Below are positions 1 to 9,518 of a stretch of DNA of 64,000 bases, piece after piece; position 1 is the first letter of the stretch; each line of letters opens with the position of its first letter. The notes under the pieces were generated by a model. That model was not told the origin of the DNA and made no database searches. It worked only from the letters and a program-made list of their open reading frames with translations. Both the position numbers and the translations under genes were made by a program. Source of the DNA: Micromussa lordhowensis (lineage: Eukaryota; Cnidaria; Anthozoa; Scleractinia; Lobophylliidae); contig OZ026601.1 in assembly GCA_964020085.1 (NCBI GenBank), positions 11,444,759 to 11,508,758 of the forward strand, given 5' to 3'.

Positions 1-140
1 GCTTTGAACAACCTGGCTCTGGAGGACGTTTTTGAAAAGTACCAGAAGTCAATTGCTTCTGTCCTGGGGAACACCTTTTTGTGTGGCACAAGTGAGGAGA
101 GAGAAAAGGTACAGGATACCGTCTCGGAAGTCAGACAATG
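1..140 (+). CDS. Partial internal exon, product not recognised
   Basis: Frame 1 is open from the first base of the window and reads as soluble, charged coding sequence starting ALNNLALEDVFEKYQ. It ends at a plausible splice donor (ATG followed by GTAATG, GT at 141); without splicing the frame stops immediately at TAA 142-144. The codons look like real protein, but I recognise no family and see no second exon downstream before the piggyBac element. It could be the 3' end of a host gene lying to the left or a piece of a transposon protein. Confidence 0.35.
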
Positions 141-1013
141 GTAATGAATCAAAGGGTACCAAGAAGGGCTTGTCCCAGCTCCTGTCTCCAGAAACACAAG
201 CGCTATATTTGAAAGCATGCGTGTTCCAGACTGGGTGCCATTGTATTTCAAGTTACAAACATAATAGCAACAACAACAACAACAATAATAATAATAATCA
301 TAAAAATAATAAATACAGGTCTTTCAATACCAGACACAACAGGAAAACCTGCAACATTTTGGTATGTCAGTGCGCTTTTCTTGCTACACTGAGGGGCATT
401 ATAGAGTTGGTTTTAGTTCTGGATGTTTTCAGGAGGAGGCTTAAGTCGATCCATAGCGACCTTTAGCGACAACTTGCGCCAACCCCCCAGATGCCAAGCA
501 GAGGATCAAATATCTTTTTGATGGTGAACACTCCTTAAACATAGCTCAAATATGTATGTAATTTAATGGTAGACAGGCTTTTCAGTCAATCAGGTACAAT
601 CAAAGACACAATGAAAAGTACTGAACTAAATAATCGAGAGCAATCTGTGCATTAATGTAAACTGTAAAGGATTAAAGGGTACTTTTAATCAAACAGCTCT
701 CGTTTCCCCCTTGAACTCTCCCTGCTACTAGCCACTGCGATAAAACGGTAAAATGACAGCTCAGTTTTCACCTCCATCAAGTCCATCGTGGCTGTCATTT
801 TTGACAGTTTCAGGCCAGTCAAAATTAATATATTACAAGCTACATGTGCATATCTACCTGGATTTAAGAGAAGGTACCTCAAGAAAATCGGCTAATGACT
901 GCTCATTTGTTTATGTGGAGGTAGGCGGGCTGTTTCTTTTGCTACCTGGAGTTTCTGTTGTGCTTGGGACTGCTTCACTTGATTCTGTGTGTTGTTGGCT
1001 TGTAATTGTTCCT
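141..1013. other. Non-coding stretch with a microsatellite
   Basis: No convincing gene is visible. The overlapping short ORFs at 685-1043 lie on opposite strands and show no family features. The only clear structure is the trinucleotide run listed separately. Confidence 0.4.
268..315. repeat. (CAA)n/(AAT)n microsatellite
   Basis: About six CAA units pass into AAT units and then an A-rich tail. It produces an artificial Asn-rich ORF. Confidence 0.85.
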
Positions 1014-3341
1014 TTAACCCTTTCACCACTACTGGCTCAGTGATTTACCGGCCAAAAAGTAATACTCTGCATAACCCCAGTGGTCGGTAAACCGGCCATT
1101 TTTACGTCACCTACTTTGAGAGCCTGGATCCAAGCTATTCTCACAACAGGGGGTCTAAGCATTGATCACTGCACAGGGAAGGGTTAGATTGACCATGTGG
1201 TGTGAAGGAAGCCATTGCTTCACTCACAAACTTTTAGAGATATTTCGGCTTTTTTAGCTCCGCGTGCTAACAGCTGATTTCGTGCGCAATTTAAAACGTC
1301 TTCTGATGATGAAGAAGTATTCTCCGAAGATTCTCTGGAAGATTCTTCTGGATCGGACATATTTTCAGAGGCTGAAAGCAGTGATTTGGAAGAGCTCTTT
1401 GACAGCGATTCTGACGATGAACATTTTGAAGGTTTTGGCTTTAGCATGCCCGATAATCAGTGGACGCAAGGATGGTACGAAAAAGACAACAGTATTTTAC
1501 AACTCCAAAGTGGCCCTGCAAGGAATATGCAAGATTCTGCAACCACTGCCGATTATTTTGATCTCTTCATTTATCAACAAACTATTGATAACATTGTTGT
1601 TTACAAACCAAAATGCAGTGGTGAAAGGAGCGAGGAATTGGAAGCCAGTCTTACGAGAAGAATAAACCAGATAAACCTGTGAAATTTGGTGTGAAACTTT
1701 TCATGCTTTGTGATTGTAAAACCGGTTACTGTAAGAACTTTACTATGTATGCAGGAAAGGATGATAGGGCAGTGAGCAGTGTGGGAAAAACTGGAGCTGT
1801 TGTTATGGAGCTAGTAGAAAATTAATTTCATTCAAATCGCCACTTGTATATGGATAATTTGTACACAAGGCCAATACTGTTTAAACTTTTGAAAGAGGAA
1901 TTTGGCTGCTGGCACATCAAGGCCAAAAAAAAATTATCCTTCTGAGGAACTCAAACGTGAGAAACTTTCTAAGCGCGGGGAAGTTGCTTGGCTCAGTTGG
2001 TTCAACAGTCTTGCTCTCAGATGGAAGGACAGGAAATATGTATACTTTCTTACTACAATTCATGCCCCACCTGATGTTCCTGTTTGGGTTGGCCTAGATC
2101 CTTCAGAGGATTCAGGATTCAAAGATGTGAAAAAGTGAATGGGCGATGGGTAACGAAAAAGATCTACCGACCAGAAATTGTTAAAGATTACAATACCTAT
2201 ATGGGAGGTGTTGATCTCTGTGACCAGATGAAATCACTAAACAGAGCTAAAAAGCAAAAACGCTGGCATCTGCGAGTATTTTTGAAGATTGTTATGATTG
2301 CCATCGACAATGCATACATCTTGGAGGGTCATGTTATTCCACATCTTCCCAGAGGAAGGCACAAAAGAGATCTCTTGAGCTTTCAAGAAGAACTGTGTAT
2401 ACCGCTAGTTGGGAACTTTCCCCAGATACACAGCAGTCTTTCTACAAGCGAACGGCACAGAAGTGGTGAGGAGATCCCTGGGCGCCTGCCCGAAGTTGGC
2501 AAACACTTTCCTGTAAAGGGTGGAGGTACAAACCACTGTTGTGCAGTTTGTGAAAAGAACTTCAAAGAGTCAAAAAGAAGGCATGATGTTATCCTTTCCA
2601 AGTGCAGAAAAACCACCTTCAAGTGTGTCTTTTGTGATGTTTATCTGTGCATTGGAGGTCCTGAGGAAAACTGTTTCTTTGATTATCACACAAAACTACA
2701 GTATTGGCTATAAGTACTGAAATTTGTAGCTCATCCTCTGCCTATCTGGCGAGTTTGCACTTTATAACAGTACTGGTCATAACTAATGACCTTCAAACTG
2801 TTGTTCACCTATTTGGTAATTTCACACCATTATGCTTCTAAAATACTTCAATTTTCATTTAGAATTGTAGTTTGTAAGCCTTGCACTGTGCAATAAAGAC
2901 ACTGTACTTTCCTTTGAAAGGAATGGTTTTTCACAAGACTTTTCAACAAGACCGTAGAATATTTTTTAGCATATGTCTTTCAGCAAGATTGCTAAGCTTG
3001 TTAGTGAATGTTTTGAAGTTATCCTGTGGAACAAGGGCAGTTTGTCAGTAACAGAAACAAAAGAAATGTGAGCAATCATGAATCGTCTTTTGGATTGACA
3101 AACTTTGAACATAAATATCTTAACATCTGTTAATCCTAAAAGCATTGTAATATTCTCAGAAGAAAGACAATTTAATTATCTTTTCAAATATGTATAGGTT
3201 TCTTACTATGAAAATGTGTCCTTCTGGGTGAAAATTGCAATTTCCGTAAGTGGTCGTTTTTTTTTTTTTTTTTCTGAAAATTCCCAATGGCCAGTGTTCT
3301 GGGCACTGCGGGCTCAAAATGGCAAGTGGTGAAAGGGTTTT
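1014..3341 (+). mobile_element. piggyBac-type DNA transposon, decayed
   Basis: The left end is TTAA (1014-1017) followed by CCCTTTCACCACT (1018-1030). The right end is the exact reverse complement, AGTGGTGAAAGGG (3325-3337), followed by TTTT (3338-3341) instead of the expected TTAA. TTAA duplication and short inverted ends are hallmarks of piggyBac, and the transposase relic inside is of that family. Sequences containing CCGGCC or GGCC recur just inside the ends. The 13-bp inverted ends are perfect although the gene is broken. The right target copy has probably mutated. Confidence 0.8.
1290..2713 (+). pseudogene. piggyBac transposase pseudogene
   Basis: The relic reads in pieces. First comes an acidic N-terminal region (about 1300-1430), then the start of the DDE_Tnp_1_7-type domain with QWTQGWYEKDN near 1460. 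A KFGVKLFMLCD block follows near 1683. A long C-terminal block (2100-2713) contains the diagnostic YNTYMGGVDLCDQM and ends in a cysteine-rich zinc-ribbon-like tail (CCAVC ... CVFC ... YLC). Between about 1600 and 1685 the normal sequence around the first catalytic Asp is missing, and there are frame changes near 1680, 1830, 1905 and 2090. The family normally has about 550-600 residues with three catalytic Asp. This copy cannot encode that. It lies inside matching inverted ends. Confidence 0.82.
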
Positions 3342-3799
3342 GAAAAACCTGACTCTACAATTTCACACCCTCCCCTCTCTCATCATGCATTTTTTCCTAG
3401 TTTTCTGGGACCCATTCTCTCTGCCAAACAATGCATCTTCATATGAATCTGTTGAAGGTCCAGGTTGAATGATAAACAGGCCAATCTAGGTTTTGCTTTG
3501 ACCAGCAGAGCAAAGTCTATCCGAGTTAATCATAAAGGATATTGAGGATCAAATTCCTGCGATTTGCATTCTGTGCGTTGGCCAATATATTTTGTGAGCT
3601 GAAATATTTGTGCCAAGTCTTTGCCGATCCAACCTGGGCTGTTGCAGTCATAACAATTATTGTGAGCTTTGCGCGTCTTGGTAACAGTCTTTGGCACCTA
3701 GAAACGAGGTCTTAGGGGCCAAGTCTAGCTGGACACAGTGAATTTTGTTGTCAGTTGGAGTGGGCCAAAGATTTGACTGATTGATTGTGCGTTTGGTAC
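3342..3799. other. Unassigned spacer
   Basis: I see no gene, repeat or transposon end. It separates the piggyBac right end from the Harbinger relic. Confidence 0.4.
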
Positions 3800-4512
3800 T
3801 TAAATAAACAGGGCATGAAATGGCAGAGGAATACTGCTTATAACAAAATAATCTTGCAAGTTTTGGGGAGGTTGTTCAACAGGTATGTGTGTGCCATCAA
3901 TGCAACCATATGCCTGGGTCATCCCAAATTTTATCTCGGAAACTTTTCTTTGCATTTCTCCAATGTTCCTTGGTAAGTGTAAGTACTTTGGTCCCAGTAT
4001 TATATTGATTGTCTCACACACTGAGTGTATGTGCTTGGATGTTGTACACTGATGAATTCCAAAGGCATTCACTGTCATCCACCGAGACCGTGTCTACGAT
4101 AATAAAGAGATATTGCTAGTTGTTTCTCCGTACTCAGGGCCCTGCCATTTGGGGAGTCTGGATTTGGAGCAAGAAAGAGGCGCAATTTGTCTGCTGCTTC
4201 ACAGAAACACTCTGTAGACAGGCAAAAATTTTTCTTGCAACACCAAAGTGGAACATCTTCTATCATATTTTGCCACCATTGGTCTGTGCATCCATTTATA
4301 ACCCAGACCGACCTGCTCTTTTGACGAACTCTGCAAGCCTGGAGATTTCTTCTCTTTCTTCGCAAATACGTCTTTCTAGCTGAGAAACATGCAGCCAAAG
4401 ATACGTTTCCCTTCAGTTCCATCATCTTGTAGGCTGTTACCATCCCAAAAAGTTGAAAATTAAATGCAGACAAAAGACCAAACTGCAAGAGAACTAATGC
4501 GCCTATTTTCAC
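3800..4512 (-). pseudogene. PIF/Harbinger transposase fragment
   Basis: Two minus-strand frames join near 4075-4078. The first (4512-4075) carries the N-terminal part, including WWQNMIEDVP and ALSTEKQLAISLYY. The second (4078-3800) continues with NAFGIHQCTTSK, an HTH-like region, and GMTQAYGCIDGTHIP, where the Asp of GCIDGTH is the first catalytic residue of the Harbinger DDE nuclease. The remaining catalytic Asp and Glu are absent, because the frame ends at 3800. Intact HARBI1-like transposases have about 350-400 residues. I see no terminal repeats or partner MADF/Myb gene, so this is a truncated, frameshifted relic. Confidence 0.75.
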
Positions 4513-4877
4513 GATTTGTGTACTCCACTCCTCAGACTTTTCACGCGCAATGTCATATTTGGTGCTAAGGCTAATATTTCAGCACGGTCCTGCAGTTTAT
4601 CATGTAATCGCAACAAAATTTCAGCCTGGTGGCCTTTCCTATCACGTACTTTGTACAAATACACAAAGCTCCATGAACAAAAACCTCAATATTTGCGGTA
4701 GACAGAAACTCCTTCAAAGACAAAAAAATGTACAAAACAGCGACTTCAAAACACCCTTGCAGTGTATAATGCAGTAAAAAGCCTCACTAAGAAACACAAC
4801 TTTGAGCATGTTGAGCTTTGAAAAAGCGCGAATCGAAAATACCAACACATGATTGGCCACTCTTTCTACCAAGAGAA

Positions 4878-4932
4878 CCAATCAAAAGGGAACACTGTTT
4901 ACCCCAAACGCGGACAAATCAAGTATAAAAGG
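4878..4932 (+). promoter_or_regulatory. Candidate promoter of the Penelope-like element
   Basis: A CCAAT motif (GAACCAATCA, about 4876-4885) precedes a TATA-like AGTATAAAAGG (about 4921-4931). The spacing is compatible with a Pol II promoter, about 165-170 bp upstream of the first ATG at 5096. This is motif reading only. Confidence 0.35.
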
Positions 4933-5095
4933 ATGGTCAACTATTCTTTATGCGGGATTGGAATTGAGTATTACTCTACCTGTCCCTGCTAAACACAGCC
5001 TGATTTATCTCAACAAAGCAGCTGAAGAGATTCTTTAAGAATCGAAACGCCAGTCCTGCTAGACGATACATACTTTCAGTCTTATCTGAAAAAAG

Positions 5096-7703
5096 ATGTC
5101 AGCTTACGAGACCCCATTACGGCTACCTAAAACACCTGATTACCGTCCAAGCCTGGACGACAACATGGACTCGTTCCCTGATCCAAACCTAGACTCGGAG
5201 CCAGAGGAGATGTCGCCTCCAGCATCACAACTTGAGCCAAGGCTTAAAGCTGAACTAGCCAAACAGAACGAATACAAGGGTAAAAACCTTGCACAAGAAA
5301 ACCTTCCGAGGAATAGCCAGTCCAAACAGCAGCCAAGGAAGAGAAAACATGAAGACGCCATAAGCGCTTTACAATTCAAGAAGCAAAAGACTGAAACCTC
5401 CATACTAAAACTGGAGAGACACTTAAAACAAAAGACTTGCCATAAGTCGTTTCAGTATAAGGCGAAGGCGAATGTCTCGTCAGATGAAACTTTCCGAAAG
5501 GAAATAAGCGCCATTAAGAGTCACGCCGAAGAACAATTTGTTAACACCCTAATGCACTTCCATCAGCGTAGACTTGTTAGTCACAATAACAAACTAGAGA
5601 AGGCTAATATTGCCACATCTCGCTCAAAAAACAATGCTGTGAACACATGTGAGAAACCACGTTCGCCCTTGAGAAACATTGTCAATACTGATGTCAGTAG
5701 GATAGACATACTAGAACACCAACTTTCAGAATTGAAAGAACTTATATGTACATGTTTTCAGAGTGATAATAAACAAGTTGAAAAGTACAACAGTGTCATC
5801 TCTGAACAGACAAACGCTATACCCACTGTATCAGAAAGGCTATCCAAAAATAACAAACGCAAAAAGCATAGAAAAGATAAAGTGCAGAGGCGAGTTATCA
5901 CTGAAAGGGAGAAAAATGAAAAATACCTCAAAAACCTTTCAGACCAATCATTGACTGACCACCAAGTCAGCATACTAGCAAAGGGGTAAAATTTATAGAA
6001 ACACCCGTGACAAATGAAAACAAAATCAGGCAACAATTGTTGCATGATTTCGAACAATTCGCTAGGCGAATGAGACTGAGATATATATATATCACAGAAA
6101 TGACAAGGAACCACATCCTTTCCATGTCAGATCAAACTGGACACCACCAGTACAACCTTCTATTGCCCTTGAAAGCTACATGGAACATGTCAAATTAAGC
6201 ATTTCTGAAACAGAAATAACAAAGCCAAAACACAACCTGTCATGCAACAAACACAAAGCGGTCAAAGAACTGCAAAAGAATACTGCCATTAACCTTAAAT
6301 GTGCTGATCAGCACAACAGTGATTCTCAACAAGGGGGACAAAATTCAAGAGGCCCAGGTTCAACTCGACAACAGAGACCACTACCGTCCTCTTGAGAACC
6401 CCATGGTCACTGAAACACTACGAAAGGTTGATGAACTCATTGCTAAACTACACAATGGCAAACATATAGATGACATGACAAAAAGGTGGCTTTCACAAAC
6501 CCCTGACCCACCCAGGATTCCGATTTTCTACACCTTAACGAAAATCCACAAACCTTTGCCAGTCGGCAGACCCATTATATCGAGCTGCGAAGGACCAACT
6601 GAAAGGATATCATCCTTTGTGGACCATTTATTACAGCCTATTGCACAGAAACAAAAATCGTATCTTAAAGATACGACCGATTTCATAAACTTTATAGAGA
6701 AAACTGAGGTGTCACAGAACACTATTTTAGTATCAATGGATGTAACAAGCTTGTATACAAACATCCCTCAAGATGAGGGCATCACAATAGTATGCGAAGC
6801 ATACGACAAATACCACAACAACAGTCCACCCATCTCGTCACACTACCTTAAACAAATACTCGGCCTCATACTCAAAGAAAATTTGTACCAGTTTAATGGA
6901 GAAAACTATCTCCAAATTCACGGAACGGCCATGGGAACGAAAATGGCGGTCGCTTTCACCAATCTCTTCATGCCAGAAATCGAAACAAAAATGCTAAATG
7001 AAAGCAGAATCAAGCCGAAAGTATGGAAACGTTACATAGATGACGTTTTCTCTCTATGGGATGTCAATCGAAAGGACATTGATCTATTCATAGAATAAGC
7101 TAACAAATTTTATCCCACTATAGAGTTTACAGCTGAAATCTCAGAGAAAGAAATCACTTTCTTAGACATGGTAGTGTACAAAGGTGAAAGATTCCTAAAA
7201 GCTATTCTCAACATCAAAACTCACTACAAGCCGACCGAGACCTTTCAATATACACACTATTACTCTTGCCACCCACCAGGTGGAGAGAGAGAGTTAAGAG
7301 AGGCTTTATTCAAGGAGAAGCAAGGGGCTTTATTCAAGGAGAAGCAACCAGACTTCTTAGAACAAACTCCTCTGAAAAAAATTTCCAGGAGGCCATGTGC
7401 AACTTCAAAACACGACTTGAAGCACGTGGTTATCCAAAAAGCCTGGTTGAAAGGACGTTATCAGAGGTTTCCTTTGCCGGACGGCAGTCGGCGCTCAAAA
7501 AACAAACAAAACAGACTAAAGGCAAAATTATGCCTTTTGTAACGACATACCATCCAGGGGTGAAAAACTTAAAACAAATACTGACGCACAAATGGAGTCT
7601 CATCCAAAATCAGCCACTGCTGAAAACAATTTATACAACGCCTCCTATGATATATAAAAAAGGCAAATCGCTCAAAGATACGCTCGTCAGAGCAAAACTT
7701 TAG
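5096..7703 (+). pseudogene. Penelope-like reverse transcriptase pseudogene
   Basis: 5096-5989 encodes a 297-residue basic, coiled-coil-prone N-terminal region that ends in LTDHQVSILAKG. The reading continues in other frames (6007-6198, 6180-6320) and then in one long frame (6301-7098). That frame has the Penelope RT signatures SLYTNIPQDEG (first catalytic Asp just upstream), GTAMGTKMA and RYIDDVFSLW (YIDD catalytic pair near 7040). An in-frame TAA at 7096-7098 interrupts it. The frame resumes with EITFLDMVVYKGERF, then shifts again near 7270 and ends KSLKDTLVRAKL. Intact elements continue into a GIY-YIG nuclease, which is absent here. The breaks show it is dead; the RT motifs make the family assignment firm. 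Confidence 0.82.
7302..7347 (+). repeat. 24-bp tandem duplication within the RT relic
   Basis: Two copies of GGCTTTATTCAAGGAGAAGC(AA) start at 7302 and 7326. In the working frame this repeats an RGFIQGEA peptide in the region after the RT core. It is probably a slippage duplication made after the element decayed. Confidence 0.85.
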
Positions 7704-8709
7704 AGGCTAATGTGCCGCTAGCACAAAACCACATAGGGGAGTCTGTGTTGGCCTGTCTATGACCTTTATTTCCTTAAACGGGTGAAAATATGACCCACAG
7801 CACAAGGGTTAAATGCGGTTAAATGTATTTAACTTAGTTAACGAGGAGCAAGGGCAGCCGTGGCGTTCTGGCATTTGTTTGTAGCATTCCTGGCGTGACT
7901 TGGCAGTGCGAAGCGTTATTGGCGTTCCAGTGTTTCCCTTAGCATTCCCAGGGTTTTCTTGTGGTGTTCTTGTAGGATTCCCGTCGTGGCTTGCCATGTT
8001 TGTTGTTCCCGTGTGTTGGTTGGCTTGCTTTGCGGCCAGGCGGTCAGCGGTTTCCTGCGGCTGTCTGCGTGTGCGTTCCCATGTGCGTAGGTTGTTTATG
8101 CCTTTGAGCGTTCGGCATGTGTTTCTTCATGTGTTTTAGCGTCTCCTGGGCTGTTTTTTTTTTCAGCGGGTTTTTTTGGTTGCTTCCCACAGTTTTTTGT
8201 CACTATGGTCAATAATTTGGTGCCCTGTTCCACCTTTAATAGCCTGGCAGCGGGTTTTACTCTTTCGTCTTCTTTGCAATCTATGTTCACGTTAACAGAC
8301 GACTCAGATCTTCCAATAGAACATAGACTTGCAGTTGATGATAGTGAAATAGAAAATATTATCACACAAAATATCAGGGAGTCAAGGAGTGTGACATTAA
8401 TAGTGACACTTCCATTATATTGTAACCTAGGTACTTAAGGTTTTGAGTCAGTATTGTGACGTAGTCCATTGTTTAAAATATTAAAGCATGTGCAAAGAAT
8501 AATGCATTCTCGTTGGTTCATTTCCCAGGTATGGCTCTCTGATTGGTCGAGAAGGCCCGCCGCTGTTATTTACTACTGATAGACACTCCCAGCAGGTTCC
8601 AGAGTGGCCTCTGCCATTTGCCACTTAGAGTATACTATTACAGTGCACAGTTTCAGATGGCATTCACTACCTCCACTCTTGCAAGTATACATTTCAAGCT
8701 GGACATCTT
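7704..8709. other. Unassigned region, G/T-rich in part
   Basis: 7820-8110 is G/T-rich and simple in composition, with loosely repeated GGCGTTCC-like words. Open frames here lack protein-like features on either strand. I see no transposon ends. Confidence 0.35.
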
Positions 8710-9157
8710 GTATTGGATATAACTGGCTGAGCTCAAACAGTTTTATCCCTCCCAGAGACAGATGGAACTTGTCCAAACCATTCTTCCTCTTCACCAAGGA
8801 CTTGAACCACATAATCCTTTTCAGGAACACATGGAACAATTGGGATGCAAGGTGTGGGGTGAGAATAGTCCACAACAACAAACATTTCCTCATGGTTAAG
8901 ATACAGCAAAACCTTGTGCTTGATTTCATTTAGCTTGAAATAAACAGTTTAAATTGGTTTTTGAACAAGATCACCATCCTCCATTACAACATGACAGATT
9001 TGTCCCTTCTGTAATGAATGGTACTGGTTATTAGCATAAACACTGAGAAAATTTTGAACTCTAACAAATTTGTTTCCTGTTCCTGGATCTATTGCAATCA
9101 CTGTCTCGCCAGCTTTTACTGTAAGTCCATTATACCCTAATTTAGCAAGGACAGCTC
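8710..9157 (-). pseudogene. Coding remnant of unknown family, interrupted by the 13-kb transposon
   Basis: Reading the minus strand downwards from the transposon junction gives a long protein-like frame: RAVLAKLGYNGLTVKAG, then VMEDGDLVQKPI, a stop at 8949-8951, and in the same frame HEEMFVVVDYSHPTP ending near 8710. The sequence just outside the other transposon end (22154 upward, minus strand) joins this frame without a shift once one CAGCTC copy is removed, giving VAVITKRAVLAK. So the transposon landed in an open frame. I do not recognise the protein; it may itself belong to another transposon. Confidence 0.5.
9152..9157. repeat. Target-site duplication, left copy (CAGCTC)
   Basis: CAGCTC directly precedes the left inverted repeat and is repeated exactly at 22148-22153 after the right one. 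It defines a 6-bp duplication. Confidence 0.88.
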
Positions 9158-9493
9158 TATGGGAGGCCAAACCATTCAAAAGTGGTATGAATTTACGATT
9201 GATGGTTGAGATTATCGATTGGTGATCGAGAATAACGATCGCTATGGTTGAGAATCCAGTTGGTGATTGAGAGTGACGATCGCTATGGTCAAGATTAACG
9301 ATTGGTGATTGAGAATGACGATCACTAGGGTCCAAAACACGATTGGTGACCGAGAAAACAGATTGGGGATCGAGAATAACGATCGCTGTGGTCGAGAATT
9401 TGGCGATCGAGAATATCGAATAATGGGATTGAGAATATCGATTGGTCATATTCGCGAGGGATACAACAGTACAACTTACATGAAGTAGTAAAC
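9158..9493 (+). repeat. Left long terminal inverted repeat
   Basis: 336 bp. The outer 40 bp are unique-looking. The inner part is an array of imperfect units built around TTGAGAAT, GATTGGTGAT and ACGATCGC. Compared with the right arm it has one extra 64-bp stretch (about 9245-9308) made of the same units. The inner edge abuts the HECT gene start, so the arm probably also serves as its promoter and transposase-binding array. Confidence 0.9.
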
Positions 9494-9518
9494 GAAATTT
9501 TCGCGCCACACGGCAAAC

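Larger units (their letters stand above)
4850..7703 (+). mobile_element. Penelope-like retroelement, decayed and 3'-truncated
   Basis: Limits are set by the promoter-like region (about 4850-4940) and the last recognisable codons (7703). The body encodes an N-terminal basic/coiled region, a Penelope-type reverse transcriptase and the linker that normally leads into a GIY-YIG endonuclease. That endonuclease is missing. The exact 5' end and any target duplication were not identified. Confidence 0.75.

Noticed and set aside
9200..9470. CRISPR-like regular repeats
   Set aside because: The units vary in length and sequence and lie inside transposon ends in a eukaryotic genome; there are no unique spacers of constant size.
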